Positions 1 to 13,700 are shown, counted from the first letter of the stretch. The stretch is 64,000 nucleotides of DNA from Dromiciops gliroides (GCF_019393635.1 NC_057861.1:86297827-86361826); one strand, 5' to 3'. A program made the numbers and translations. Notes: a model not told the origin generated them from the sequence alone.

Positions 1-248
1 CTCCTTTTTGAAATGGCTGTTAACCACCTCTTAACTTATAATCTATACCTGCAAAATTAGGAGAGATAATCCAAGTAATTTGAAAATGTCCAGAAAATCT
101 TGTTAAAAGAAGTGATTTTTTAAAAACTCAGTATTATCTGTGTTATTTCCTTGGTTCCAAGACTTTTTGTTCATATCAACAATATGAAGGATGTGGTCTA
201 ATAGAATAATTGGGGTTTTCAGTATTCCTTTTGACAAATTAAATAGTA

Positions 249-403
249 GGGAGCAGCTAGGTGGCACAGTGGATAAAGCACCGACCCTGGATATTCAGAA
301 GGACCTGAGTTCAAATCTGACCTCAGATACTTGACACTTACTAGCTGTGTGACCCTGGGCAAGTCACTTAACCCTCATTGCCCCGCGCTGCCCCCCCCCC
401 CCC
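249..403 (+). repeat. marsupial tRNA-headed CORE-SINE, C-rich tail
   Basis: This is the family that recurs throughout the window (WALLSI/WSINE/Mar1-like; exact subfamily not determinable). The head shows a box A-like TGGCACAGTGG and box B-like GAGTTCAAATC. The body carries the MIR-type core with TAGCTGTGTGACCCTGGGC. This copy is flanked by a perfect 13-bp target duplication AAATTAAATAGTA (236-248 and 404-416). Unusually, it ends in a run of about 14 C rather than A. Confidence 0.93.
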
Positions 404-525
404 AAATTAAATAGTAAATAGAACTCTGCATTTGTGCTATCAGTGGCCTTGGGCAAATCACTTATCTTTCCTGATTCCCATATGTATAAATGAAATGGCT
501 GGACTGGCTGATCTTTCAGTTCTAA

Positions 526-790
526 CTTGAACCTACTCATTTCTTGTCATTCAGTCATCTTTAGTTGTGTTAGACTCTTTGTGACCACATTTGCGGCTTT
601 CTTGGCAGAGATCCTGGCGTGGTTTACAATTTCCTTCTCTGGCTCATTTTACAGATGAGGAAACTGAGGCAAAAAAGGTTAAGTGACTTGCCCAGCCTCA
701 TGTCTGAGGGTTAGATTTGATCTCAAGAAAGGGAGTCTTCCTGACTGTAGGCTCAAGGACTCCATTCACTTGACCACTCAGCTGCCCAGA
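526..790 (-). repeat. older CORE-SINE (MON1/MIR-like)
   Basis: Contains the GATGAGGAAACTGAGGC core and ends in ACTCAGCTGCC, the complement of a SINE head. The left part (CTCTTTGTGACCACATTTG) matches a second copy at about 32270-32515. Divergent, with no clear target duplication. Confidence 0.7.
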
Positions 791-1058
791 GTCTACTCAT
801 AGTAACCTTTAAAAATAGCTTCAAAATGTGTTTTGGGCAAAAACATTCTCCAAACCTATCAAATTCAGTTCAAATTTTGGTGTTCTGTATGTCATAATTT
901 TAAATCTCCCTTAAAACTTTTTTTGGTTAGGCTTCCTTAGTTGGAGACCCTAATGCCTATACCAATTTTCTTGGCCATCGTGTGGGTGGGGGGGTGGGTG
1001 TGTGGGGGGGGGTTCAGCTATGAGTTTTTAAGCCACTGTTTTTATTAAATTTTTTTTG

Positions 1059-1196
1059 TGGGGCAATGAGGATTAAGTGACTTTCCCAGAGTCACACAGC
1101 TAGTAAGTGTCAAGTGTCTGAGCCCGGATTTGAACTCAGGTCCTCTTGAATCCAGGGCCGGTGCTTTATCCACTGTGCCACCTTAGCTGCCCCCTT
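1059..1196 (-). repeat. marsupial CORE-SINE, antisense
   Basis: Reverse-complement copy starting with a T-run (the A-tail) and GGGGCAATGAGG, and ending in CCACCTTAGCTGCCCC. Located in the AGO2 last intron. Confidence 0.9.
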
Positions 1197-1419
1197 TTTT
1201 ACTTTTATACTGAGGTGGAGGTTGATTGTCAACCTCTCAGAAGATTAAAATTGGAAAAATGTTTGACATAATAAAATACAAGATAAATAATGTTAATTTG
1301 TGGTTTTTAAGCCAATATGCCAGCCAGTGGGGATCTTTTTATATTTTGAGTTTTACACCCCAGTTTAAGGAATTCCCTTTTCTCAGTCTCTCTGGCCTTG
1401 TGCTAGAAAACTCAGTCCT

Positions 1420-1612
1420 ATATAACAGCAGAGCAGGAAGGGACCTCAGAGGTCATCCAGTCTCACTCTGACTCAGTTTCCTGAAAATAAACCACAGGCT
1501 TAGCAAGGTTAGCTGAAAATCCAAGATCACAAATATAATTTGTGGCAGAAGAAAGACTAGACCCCCCAGGCCTTCAGATTCTCTGGCCAATGCTCTCTCC
1601 ACTACTAAGCAG
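1420..1612 (-). repeat. MIR/THER-like relic
   Basis: Begins GGAAGGGACCTCAGAGGTCATC and ends with the CTCTCTCCACTAC type of motif seen in old CORE-SINEs. Highly diverged. It lies just upstream of the AGO2 terminal exon branch-point region. Confidence 0.5.
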
Positions 1613-1776
1613 ACTTTTTTGTCTCAATTCTCTTAACCCCTCGCTATGATACAATTCTCCCCTTTTGTATTCTCATGCCATCTCCAAGTCATTTGTTATT
1701 TGTTTTTCTTTACCACCATGGAAAATTCACTTTCAGGGTAGATTGAATATTTGTTCATCTGTTTCCTCCTCTTTAG

Positions 1777-1885
1777 TGCCGAAGGAAGCCACACGTCTGG
1801 TCAGAGTAATGGCAGAGACCACCAAGCACTTGCGAAAGCAGTACAGGTTCATCAGGACACACTGCGTACCATGTACTTTGCTTAA
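1777..1885 (+). CDS. AGO2: Argonaute-2, terminal coding exon
   Basis: AGO2 is the catalytic (slicer) Argonaute of RISC: it binds microRNA or siRNA guides and cleaves matched mRNA, mainly in cytoplasm and P-bodies. This exon encodes the last 35 residues after a split serine codon: [12 protein letters not shown], then [14 protein letters not shown], ending DTLRTMYFA and TAA (1883-1885). That is the invariant C-terminus of vertebrate AGO2, at the end of the PIWI domain; the [12 protein letters not shown] stretch separates AGO2 from AGO1/3/4. The acceptor is CTCTTTAG at 1769-1776. The exon enters in phase: the T at 1777 completes a Ser codon begun in the previous exon, so the coding frame is set by 1778. 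All upstream exons lie outside the window. An overlapping open frame at 1665-1895 is out of frame and not the product. Confidence 0.96.
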
Positions 1886-3837
1886 CATGTTTTAGTGTTT
1901 AGCGATTTAGTACAGAGTTGGATTCACATGAGACCAGCTACACTCAGACCAACTGTTGCCCAGCCCTCCCATGACAGCCAGCAAGGAGCAGGATGCATCT
2001 AGGTTCTTTTCCATGTGCAAGAAAGAAAGCCGTCCCTGAATTAAGACTTGGATTTTGAGCTGCAGACCTGTAAAACTCCCTTCCCCCTGCCCTCAGATCT
2101 TTCACCCCATCACACCCCTGCCACTGTTGGAAATGTGGTTTGCCAAAATCTATAGGCTGCTTTTCAGAATACAGACCCAAGTTTCTTCAAATTAATTCAC
2201 GAGCTATTATCTCAGGGCTTTAAAAACAAACAAAAACCACACACAAACAGACTTTATTTTACCTGTCACTCAATTTACTTGTGAACAATCTGATGCTCCA
2301 CAAAATTGATGGGATTCGAACGCTGTGACTTTCCTTAAAGAGTACAAAGGAACAAAAACACAAAACACTATTCTGGTTTTAAAGCCTTGACTATTCCGTG
2401 TGCATCCACTAGTTTTAATTTCCAAAGCAAACTAGTTTGCTCCCATTGTAACTTATAACCAACTTTCTACTAAGCAAATGGCAGTTTTATTTTCTGAGCT
2501 TTGTTCTCCAATGCCTCCTTTTCTCCTGCGTTATTGATGTTTTTATCAAATTAAAAATATGAGACTCTTGCCGGAAATAGGACATGTTGAAAACTTTTAA
2601 GAGGTCCGAGCAATTGGCAGATTAAGTGCCATTTTAATAAAATTTTGTAGGAAAAAAAAAAAAAAGAAAAAAAGTACAGCTAGTCAAAAGATTTGTCCTC
2701 TAGGACTGTGATACTTACTTTCCAAAGTCTCTAAAGAATACGGGTCTGTAGTGATAAATACAGTACAATCCTTTTTCACTGTTAAGTCTTTAATGTAAAA
2801 AAAAAGATTATATATGGTTAGCAGTATTAATGTGATAGGTTAGGCGCTGTTATTTTATTTGCCAAGGGGTGCTCCTCATGTTTTCTGTTTAATAACATAT
2901 CAAGAGCATTTTGGATTCTAGAAATGAAAACCACATCATGTGGATACTAATGTTTGAGTACAGGAATATGCAATTGACTTTAATGTGACAGTGATCAGAG
3001 AGGCATATAATTAGTGTGAGAGTTTAACCTACAGTTCCAGAAATAACAAGTGTGCCCACAACACAGCAAGTGATGTTGTTTCCATGAGCAGTTCTGATGG
3101 GCACATGCCCTCCCTTCTCCATGGGTTTAAGCACAAAATGGAATTTATTTATTCTTTTGATTATTGGGAAGCCAAAAGATGATGAACAGAAAAGCAGTTC
3201 TGTTTTCTGGTTTTATAATGGAAGTATCATGGAATCTATGCAGTAAAATATATAGGAAATCATTGACTTATACTTGTGGAGAAAGATTAATCTCTCTGTT
3301 ATGCATTAAGTCAATAGTAAGAGAGATTTGGCCATTCTCTTAAGAAAAGCATTAAAATTGATAAGTACGAGGCATGTAGATTTCTGTCAAGGTTTGCACA
3401 CTGGGGTCACTTGCATTTATTACATGTTTAAACCATTGCACTAATAGTGATATACCATGGACAGTTTTGAGAGGATACAAACAAGAACACTGTTTTGTGC
3501 TGATTTACTTTTTTTTTCTGTGCGATATTTTAAAGCAACTGATCCATGTTAAATGTGTAGATGTAGGAGAAAAGTAACCTTTGCTTCTTCACCCATTAAG
3601 CTTTCTCATTTTGTTCTACCATTGAACCACATTTACCTCCAGCCAACATGGCAGGCAACCAGCTTATTTGGAGCTATGGACTGGACTGTGGTGTAGGCTC
3701 CTAAGTTCTCTATATTTGTTATTTTACTGGCGATGAGTTTGGGGGATTTAACCACACTTCGTTATAATGAACACCTTGCCCGTGTTATTTTGGCTGAAAT
3801 AACAAATGGATGAGTGTTATTTACATATCTATGTAGG

Positions 3838-3880
3838 TATGTGTGTGTGTGTGTGTGTGTTTGTGTGTAGTATGTGTGTG
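3838..3880. repeat. (TG)n microsatellite
   Basis: Interrupted TG dinucleotide run inside the AGO2 3' UTR. If transcribed it would give a UG-repeat, a possible TDP-43/CELF-type binding site (inference). Confidence 0.85.
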
Positions 3881-5169
3881 CTTATGTTCTAATGGCATTA
3901 GTCTTATCTTGCTGTTTAAGTCATTCGCTGTATCATTTCCATTTTATAAAAAAAAAAAAAATGTTCCAGAAGATTCTACAGGAAATGTTGCCATTCTCCT
4001 TCCCTTTTAATGGTGTGTGGCACTTTACCTATTTTCAGAAGGGTAAAAATTCATTCTTGGCTCAAGTTTTAACCTGAGTTAGAGTCTAAAGAGAATCCTT
4101 TCTTGTACCAAACTAGTGGGAACCAAAATCAAATTCATTTCCCCCTTTTCTGAAAGCACCTGTGGGCTCTATTGAAGTTTTGTTAGGTTTAGGAAGAAAC
4201 CTGCTTTTTGTGCTGATTGGAACTGAAAGGGAATATTGAGGGAAGTGGACAACAGAAAGGGGTATGGGAGAATGCCTTTCTAAACTAGAAATACATTTGT
4301 AATTGCCAATCAAGCACAGACTCATAGAGACTTCTAAGATGTTCCTGTCAGTATTTCAAAGGGAAGAATATTTTCTTAAATGTGGCCTGAAGAATTTTGA
4401 GAATTACTCTATAGGTCTGTGCTATAAACTGCTTTTGTAAGACTTTTTAATATACAAAGCATTAATAGACCAAAATATCTCCAGTATGTTTATAATCCTT
4501 TGGTTTTACAAAATTAGAATGGCTCTAACTAGAACAGTCTCTCAGGTAATAGTTTGTTTTATAAAAGTTCACCAGTTAGGGTTTGGGGGGGTGGGGGTAT
4601 AAAATTTTTAAAGTAATTAATTTCTCCTATAAACCATGAAGAAAAAAAATCTTTAAACTAGCAATGAATTTCATGGCTGTATATAGAATTTTTGGAGATG
4701 AAATTCAAAATTAAGACCCTCTTCACATGGTGGCCAAAAGGTATTCCTTTCCAAACAGTTATTTCTGGTTATGTTTGTACATAAAATGCCCCCAAGATAT
4801 TGTGAACAGGTGAACTGTGCTTTACCCAAAGTGGTGTTGCTAGTGAGCACACCCATCAATTTCCTTAAAGTGAATATTCCCCTGTTCACATCATTTGTGG
4901 TTCTTTTTTTCACTTGGCAGGGCCCCCTCCTCCCCCCATTCTGTCTTTGTTTTTTATTTTTTCCCTGCCTGTCTCAAATAGGTGTACCTCACTTTAAGTA
5001 AACTGGGTATGTGAACATCGATATAAAATTCCCAGTGTATATATGAAAGATAAAGTTTATCTGATTGCTTTCAAAAAGGTTTCACAATAGAATTCTTTTT
5101 ACTGTTCACAATAAGATTCTTTTTAAGCATTTGAAATGTTTTGGTTTACAAGCATTCTTATTTACACAC

Positions 5170-5440
5170 ATTAATGATGGTGATACCTCACACTTATATA
5201 GTGCTTTACAGTTTACAGAAGTGCTTTCACATCCATCTCATTTGATCCTCACAACAACCTAGTGAGGTCAATAAGGACAGGTATTATTGTACCCATATTA
5301 CATATGAAGAAATTTGTATCTATAAATAGCTGTGTGAAATGATTTGCCCAAGGTCACACAGTTAATAGGTAGTAGAGCCAAACTTAAAGTCCAGGTCTCC
5401 TGACTGTAGTGCTTTTTGCAGGAATGTGTCATTTCCTAAT
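5170..5440 (-). repeat. MIR-type CORE-SINE relic
   Basis: Shows CTCATTTGATCCTCACAAC and GCCCAAGGTCACACAG, the reverse-complement signature of MIR-type cores, in the order expected for an antisense copy. Diverged; part of the AGO2 3' UTR. Confidence 0.65.
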
Positions 5441-6354
5441 GCTGCCTACCACCCATAGTTAATGATCTGTAAACCAAGACTTAAATAGACTTGGGAAGCC
5501 TATTTAAAGGAGCCAATTGGGGATGGGGGACTAAATTATTTTGTCATGCAAAAATATTATCCCTTATTCATTTTTGGTAAGCTTGGGTTTCCCTGGTCTA
5601 GGTTTTAGAAAGCTAAACTAACTTTTTACATTTTGGGGATTATGAGTTACTTTCTATCTGAAGGCATATTTTTGCATGTAAATTTGTGAATCCATGGACT
5701 TTGGTGTCTCCATTTTTCCATCAAAAATCACATTGCCTTTATATAGTTTTCCCAAACTCACTTTTGAGGGGAAAATCAAGCAACTTTGTGCTCAATCAGA
5801 ACCATAGGGGCACCCAGAGCTGGAACAATTTATATCATAGCCTCAATGTGCACTTTGGTAACATGGCTTAAAATCGTGGCCATCTGGACCCAGCTCTGGC
5901 CAGTAATAATTACTAATGTTTACCCAAGCTCTTGATTATTCATAAGAGGCCTGTTAGGTTTTATTCCTAGATTTTTAAGGGAAATCAAAGGTTTTTAATT
6001 AAACACAAAAAGTGCTATTTGTTTTGATATAACATCCTAATTTGATTTGACCAAAGAGTCTATTCCATTTCACAGCACCTAAGTTATTATAATATAAATT
6101 TTTATCCCAAACTTTATACTTTAGCTTAGCATGGGTTTTTTTAACTCCTATGAAGGGAAACACCATGAGTATAAATTTGCTAGAACCAGAGCACTAAACA
6201 GTTACTTTTCTTACCTACATGGAGTTGTATAATTTTTCATCAATTTGTAATGATTTAAATTTCCCTTCTGAAATAATTACCTGTGCTTGATCTAAGCAAT
6301 GTTAAATTTAGACCAACTTTTTTTTCCAGTAGAGACAGTGTTACATTGAGTCCT

Positions 6355-6830
6355 TTAAGTATTTGCCATAGAATGCTGGAGTTGGAAAGAACTTGGGTCA
6401 AACTTCTTATTTGTCAGATGAAAAAATGACCTCAAAGAGGGGAAGTAATGTGACCAAAAATCACACTGCAAATGAGAGGCAGAACCAGAACAAGGGCCTG
6501 GGTCTTCTGGTTCCATGTTTTTCCTACTTACATCAGTGAGGCTCAGTTAGATAGTGTCTTGTGCTAAGCACCACGTAATCTGTAGTTGATTTCTTACATT
6601 ATCAAAGGATTTAGAACTGGAAGGAAACTTGTAGATCATATAGTCCATCTCCCTTCCCTTCTTTCCTCCTTCCTGCCCAGAATTCTACCCGGGCAAGGGG
6701 GGGGGGGTGGGAGGTTGAAACCATGAGTGATTGTGACTTTTCCATAATCACACCAATAACAAGTAGCAGAGCCAAAATTCAAACCTAGGTCTTATCTCAA
6801 AATCCAGAATTTCCCCCCCCCCCCACTATA
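6355..6830 (-). repeat. two adjacent MIR/THER-like relics
   Basis: First unit about 6355-6535 (GGAAAGAACTTGGGTC, later AATCACACTGCAAATGAGAGGCAG). Second about 6606-6830 (GGAAGGAAACTTGTAGATC, later AATCACACCAATAAC). The second carries a 10-bp G run and a 14-bp C run. Both are strongly diverged. Confidence 0.5.
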
Positions 6831-7580
6831 ATGACCAAGATCTCCTCACTTCTCATAGTTTCAGATCTCTTTGATGGTAGCAGTGGATTTTATAAATGGG
6901 CATTTCCCTGTGTTTAGCATAATTCAGTTAGTGAGTGTATGTAGAAAAGTTTTGTTACTGACTTAATACCGAGGGCCATTCTGGTGCCCTAGACAAGCCA
7001 TAAGAAATTTTTATGTGATCTCTTCTGAACTTATATCTTTCTCCCACAAGACAAGGAATGTACATCAAATGAAAATTTCCTTCTCTTTAGGCTACTCCCT
7101 TTCAAAATACAACTTGCATTTATATTTAGGTCCTTCCCAAAGCAAACTGCTCCCTAGTAATTTCACTGGCTGTTTAGGCTGGCATAACTTTTTTTTTTCA
7201 ATTTAACACTTCTGACTTTTATATTGTGGGTGTTTTTTCCTTGTGCCCCAAAATACACACATGCTGTCTATTTTATAAGCAAACCTTCAACTAAAAATAA
7301 TTGCACTGATTTTTGGAGAACTTCCTTTTTACTTGTGTCGGATCTTTGTCACCTGCTGTAGCTGTTTGAAAAAGACTGTATATAATGTTATGAATTGCAG
7401 AATTAGAAATGGTATCATTGATGTACTTTGTTTTTGTGATACTGCCACATTTACAGTATTAAGATGTTAGAACTGTGTGGGTTAAAATTCCTTTGTTCTC
7501 TCGAATTTGTCTGGTGACATTTCATGAAGGATGGGTTTAACTTGTTTCTTTAGAAGGATGTTTTTCAGCCTTCATTTCTT

Positions 7581-7724
7581 GGGGGGAGGGTGGCAATAAG
7601 GGTTAAGTGACTTGCCCAAGGTCACACAGCTAGTAAGTGTCAAGTGTCTGAGGCTGGATTTGAACTCAGGTCCTCCTGAATCCAGGGCTGGTGCTTTATC
7701 CACTGCTCCACCTAGCTGCCTCAT
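7581..7724 (-). repeat. marsupial CORE-SINE, antisense, in AGO2 3' UTR
   Basis: The only young SINE in the 13.6-kb 3' UTR. Flanked by near-identical duplications TCAGCCTTCATTTCT (about 7566-7580) and TCAGCTTTCATTTCT (about 7725-7739). Confidence 0.92.
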
Positions 7725-10700
7725 CAGCTTTCATTTCTAATACATTTTCCCTTTAAGTTTTTTTTAATTATTATTTAAAGAAGATTGTAAAGGTTTTGAA
7801 CTTTTTTTCCTTTTATGCTTTCTTTTGTATTATCTGTGGCTCCAAAGCTTATTTTCTTAAGCCACTTTAAGCACTTGGTCAAATTTTATAGGAAGGCAAC
7901 GTTCACAAAAAAATTGGGCAGCTCTCTTTTACCTATTTTGAGTCAGTCATAATCAAAAGCTATGGGTTTAGCATTCTGTTAGAACTGCATTTTATTTAAC
8001 CTGTAGGTGCTAGAGATCCCAGAATTACAGTATTGCTTATATATGGTATATAATTTGATAGCTACATATTTACTCTAGCTTTAAGAGGTTAACTGATAAG
8101 CTTGTAGTTATGTTGTAGTGTCTCAGAAACCTGAGTGGTTTCTGAATCCTAAATTTTTTTTTCTTTGCAAATATTGATGTGACGTGGACTCCGTTATGTT
8201 CTTTATAAATCTCGCATCTTTGGATATGTTTTTGCTATTAATTGTCAAAAGTGAATGTATTGGTTTGGCCAAATCACTACAGTTGGTGGTTTCCAAATAT
8301 CTCTTAGATAGAAAGCAGATGCAGATAAAGGCTACCTCTGAATTCTTAAGTAGATTCATGTTTGCTCTTCAAAAACAGAACTCTCAACACTGAAAAATAG
8401 CCAAATTATTGCCTAAACAAACTGAATTGTGATCATTCAGTCCTGACTTGCAAACTCATGTGCCATACTGTGACCCTTCAGTAAGCACTCATCGTCTCTC
8501 CAGCTGCCTCAGAAAGCAGGAATGAATAGTGTTGAAGCCTTTTCTGTCCAAGCTGTTCCCCCAGATATCAGAGCAGCTGCCCTCGGAAGGCTGACACGTT
8601 TGTTTGGTTTCAGGCTTCCATGTGGCAATATTGTGAAACAGCCGGCACTCTCCTGATTAGGGTTCATTTTCCTGTTTCAAACACAAAAGCACTTTTTCTC
8701 CATTCCACACTTGAGTGGGTTGACAATTATTCCTAACCTCAGTACTCCCTCACCACCTCCCCCCAAATATAGATATACCTTCAAGTCAGAAAAAATAAAT
8801 AAGTGATTTAAAAAAAAAAAAAAAAACAGAAGACTGACATTGATTTTGCATGATAAAAGTTTAAAGTTAACCTTATTCCCTCCTCAAAACTAATTAAAAT
8901 TTCAGCAGTAAAAATATCTTTATTTTCCTGTCTTGAATCGTCTAAGAGATAGGGCTCTTTATTTAAAAGAATGGAAGGTGGAGGGAGATTGGGGGGGATG
9001 GTGGATAGTTAATATAGGTAAAGGCCTTCAGGGCTTTAGCTCAAATTTGGAAATATGAATGTACCCTAATGGTGCTTTGAATGCTCAGAAGCAAAACTAT
9101 AGAAAGTCTGTGTTAGTACAATATATTCTTTTGTTTACAGTAAATCAAAATAGGTTTCCTTATGCTTAGCTCCTTTACAGTCAGGAATATTCTCATTTAC
9201 CTGTGCACAGAATTCTAGCTTAGTATTTTAGTAAGACCTTCTTCTCATAAAGCAGCTAAGCATAAGGTAGAATTTCATGATTTTTCTCCTAATTTTGTGG
9301 AATTGAGCAGTCTCTTCATAGAGAAGTTTGAGTGGGTAGCATGGCTCTAATCTGATGAAGGATGAATAGAGAAAGCTCTTTAGTTTAAAAGCTCTTAATT
9401 TTCTGTTGACATTTTGGAAAAGAGTCCCAAGTATAGTATTAGCTTAAATGACTTTTCTTAAAACCAATACTTTTTCAAGCCTTTATTGCTCATTTTGGCC
9501 ACACATGCACACATCTTAATTCTGAAAGAGATTTATCTTTAGTATATATGGTATATATTTCTCTCTTGCCTGTCTTAGAACATGGTGGTAGCACTATAAT
9601 ATCATACATAGATTATGATGTAAAGAATTTAAACTCTAACATGGGCCCACTAGCTTTTCTCTTCAAGGCCTTTTTGAGTAATCCATGTTAACATGTGTTC
9701 TCTCGATTCTGTGGCTTAGCAGGCCAAAGAGCACTAGATGATATTGTTTCATGAAGACAAACACTTTTCCATATTTTATGAATGAGGACTTTTTTCCAAA
9801 TTCAGATGTAACCTTGTTGCAAAAGTCTGCCTGTGGAAAGGCCACTTATCAGGAACTCTGAAATTGGCCTTTCTCGTTATTTTTGTTTTTATGGAATATT
9901 AGAATATCTATTCAATTCAGCATGTACAAGGCACCTACTCAGCCAAGCATTTTATCAAGCACTTACTATGTGCCAAGACCTTTGCACAAGGCCTTGTGCC
10001 CAGCACTGGGGATATAATTATTTGTCTAGGATGTAAAGAACGTTGATTTCATTTCTTTGGCTATCAGTGTAACTGCACCTTAGGAGAAAAGCGGGGTAAG
10101 TTTTAAGGGCTTGGGGGTGGGGGGAGTTATTATTTTGAATATCATATTCAACTAATCAGAATCTTTGTTTCACTGGGGTGGAAGGTGAACACCTCCTCCC
10201 AAGGCCTTAGGTGTGAGTACCACAATCATTTCTCCTCTTTTCCACTTCATTGTGTTCTAAAACCTAATCTATACAAAGTAAGATTCAATCCCTGAATCAC
10301 CATGCTTTTCAAAATTGGGCCTTTGATGACCTTTCTAGATTTGATGGGGGTGGGGCACAGAGTGGGAGGCTATTGGTATAATGGGAAAGTATCAGTGTAC
10401 AAAATGATCAGCTGGTGTTTGAAACTACTTCCTAGCTTTGTAAAAATATGGTCCTCCAGGGGCCCTAGGTCTGTGAATTTGGGATAATGCTAGCTGTTTC
10501 ACAATTGGAATTGTCTGATGTTCTAGGTGCCTGCTTCTTTCAGTCCTTCTAACAAAGCCCTGGCTCAGTGGTTTTCCAGGACATTGCATGACCCATCTTT
10601 TAACCAGGTATTGACCAATAGTCATCAGTGAATCCATCTCCCGACCCACTGATGACTATTTTTGTTCTTATACTAGATGAGTTATGGAAGAAGCAAATGA

Positions 10701-13700
10701 GACAATTATTTTATGCAGAGGGGAAGGTATATTACATTGAGTACTGAACTTGGAGTCCATGAGTGTGGAGTTAAATCCTGCTTCTGACACTTAGGCATCC
10801 AAATGACTGAGCAAGTTACTTAAAGCTCTACGTATGTACTTCGGGCAACCCTCTAGGACTTCTATACTAAACTATTGGTGGAGGTAGTTCCCCTTATTGT
10901 GGAAATTACATCTATAGATATTCTTATTTACATATATATGTATATGTGTGTATATCTATGTATATGTATTCATACACATAGATATAGGCTCAAATGAACA
11001 CACTCCCTCCCTTGTGTCTTTGTAAAATGCTTCTGAAGACCCCAGCTGTAAGGTGCTATTTAAGTATGTACTAAATATTATTATTCTTTACTGTTTGGGG
11101 TTTAACTTAGTTATTGTTTATCTTGCTAATGGTGAATGTTCTTGAAATTACGTATTTACTTTTAAGTGTGGCAGTGGTAACTGAGGAGTCAGAAACAGCT
11201 CTACTTATTTTCACTTCTGAAATTTTGTTTACTTTTTAAAATCAAGTATTAGCAAGTTCTTGGCTCTAGGGCTGATTAAAATTCAAAACTGACCAACTTA
11301 AATCTGGTTTAGTTCATTTTAAGTGAATAAAGTGTTTAGTTTGCTTATAAAAAGGACTAATGATGTTATTCTTTTCTGTCTCTTGCCTCTCCCCTCTAAC
11401 TGAACCCCTCCACTCCAAAGGCCTTTTGGCTGTAAGAGAGGAAGTCATTTGTTAATTAATTTAGTGACCCTTCTTTCTAAGCAGAATGTACAAGTAAGAC
11501 CAAAAGCTTACAGGGCAGCTGATTGACTCTATACATAGCTCTCTTTATGGCAAGAGTTAGTATATGTATATAAAAGATTTGAGTCCTGGGTCTGATAGAG
11601 AATTTTAATACAGCTGAGGAAAGTATAAAAGGGATAGTGTTTTATAATTAAAGAGGAAAATGGCTTTTTATGAAAAGCTATTATTTAAGTTTACAGTTAA
11701 GAGAATAATTATGTTTCTGTGCAACAAAGTGGCTGATTACTCATGCAAAAAAGAGAATGTAGTATTTTAGAACCCAGACTTTCCTTACCTCTAGTACAAT
11801 TCAGGTTACTTAACTGACATGTACTGAGGGGTTTTAACCCTTAGTTTTAACAGGTTTTCTAGTTTTATGTTATTTTTATAAAATAATCTAAAAAGAACCA
11901 AAAATTAAAACTTTCATATGTGGCTCTAAAACCCCACCCCCCCACCACACCTCACTACCACCCAGGAAACATTTTAGACGACATTTTGAATCGAAATGTT
12001 TTCTCTCCATTTAAGGTTTACTATTTTCTAAGAATAGAGCAGCTAAAAGGCCTCATTTCAAGTGGTACTAAATATATATGGATTAGTTTCTACCTGTTCC
12101 ATGGATCTATATGAAGATGTCTTGTGCTTGCAATATAGAGACCATACATTGCTGTTTTGTAAAACTGACAATTCTTATATAAATTGCTTTATTTATATGC
12201 ATTTGCTTTCATGTATGCTTTTCATTTACTACATGGATTGTAAAAGTTAAGTGTAGCATATTACAGTACATGTTAAATAGAATTGAGACTTCATGTAGTT
12301 GAATACATTGTATGTATCCTAAACATGTTAAATGCTTGCATGATGCTTATGTGGTGACCCCACTTTAAATTAAGCCTTAATATGATGTTAGTTTTGTAAG
12401 CTTCAGAGTATGCAAAAATACTAGAATGAGGGAATTAGCCTGTTCAAACCAAGAAGATACACAGTAATTCAGAGAGGCTTCTCACCTGAGATGTGAAGGG
12501 AAATGTGTAGGCCCAGAGCTTTCTATCTATACTGTGACTGACCTAGCTAGCCACTGGCTATTGTTGTCTTTAGATCTGTGTAAAATGGGCCATTGTGCTT
12601 TTTTTCTATGGCAGTCAAAAAAGAATGTCATGTTTGGAAAATTCTTGGAATTTTTTCAGGGTTTTTCTTTTCTTCCGTTTGGTCTCATTTTGCTTTAGTT
12701 TTTTCATTTTTCCATTCAGAGATTAATTTATGCCTGGAGTTCTGATGTAGTATATAAACCCTTTTTGCAAACCTGTTCAAGTTCAAAGTTTTCTTCATAT
12801 AGTGCCATCTGTCATCACTTCTACGTACAATTTTACACTGAATTTTTTTAAAAAAATAAAACATTTTCAACTTGAGGTAAACAAAGTGGAGGGGACCCAG
12901 CTTTCTTTCCAATGTGGATCTACCTCAGTTAAACAGTTGGGTGCTATTTAAGAAGTATGGCGATGAGATTGGAAAAAGTGACCAAACAGTAAGGTATGAC
13001 CGTGCATATACATCTTGACAGTTCTCTGGAAGCCAGACTTTCTGTTTAATAACTATCTCATGTTTGAGTTCTCTATTCTTTGTGCCTTTTGGTTCGAGTC
13101 CCAATGCATTTTTCAAAATCAACATAACAAATAAACTTATTGCCAGTGAGGGAAAACAAGCCAAACTGGCTGCAACATTGAGCTATTTTTCCCCTATCCA
13201 AACATAGTAGACTTTTTATACAAAGAAAAAAAAAACCAAGAAGGAAAATTCAGATTTCTCAAACAATAAAATCCCCAACTCTTCTATGCATGTTTAAAGC
13301 AAACTTTTGATTTTCGGTGGTAATGGAGAGGTTTTTAAAAATCCGATCATCTGACCAAGATATAAATGTCAGCCTCTTACTCTGGTAGACCTTGTAAGAG
13401 CCCTTATTTAAGGAGTAATATATGGCCTGACCTCTCTCCTATCCCTGCCCTCTGGAAGCTCTAATAAATTAGTGATATAAGACCCCCTCATGTTACAAAT
13501 GAGGAAGCTGAGGCCCGGGGAAGTTCAAGTGACTTGTCCAAGGTTACACAGATGATAGTGGTGGATCTGATACTTGAACCCAGTTTCCTGATTCTCAATA
13601 CAGTGCTCTGTGCCTAAAGAGGCAGGGAGCCTGATTAAAAATTGGGTAAACTGGCTCGAGGTAACAGATGACACCAAGAGTTGATGTGTGTGTGTGTATA

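Larger units (their letters stand above)
1..1776 (+). other. AGO2: AGO2 final intron (3' part)
   Basis: Non-coding sequence ending in a pyrimidine-rich tract and AG acceptor immediately before the AGO2 terminal exon. No penultimate AGO2 exon is seen, so the donor lies outside the window. It holds two young SINEs, two older CORE-SINE/MIR relics and a G-rich tract at about 985-1014, each listed separately. Confidence 0.85.

Noticed and set aside
1665..1895. 76-codon plus-strand frame
   Set aside because: Out of frame with the AGO2 terminal exon it overlaps; the AGO2 frame gives an exact C-terminal match.
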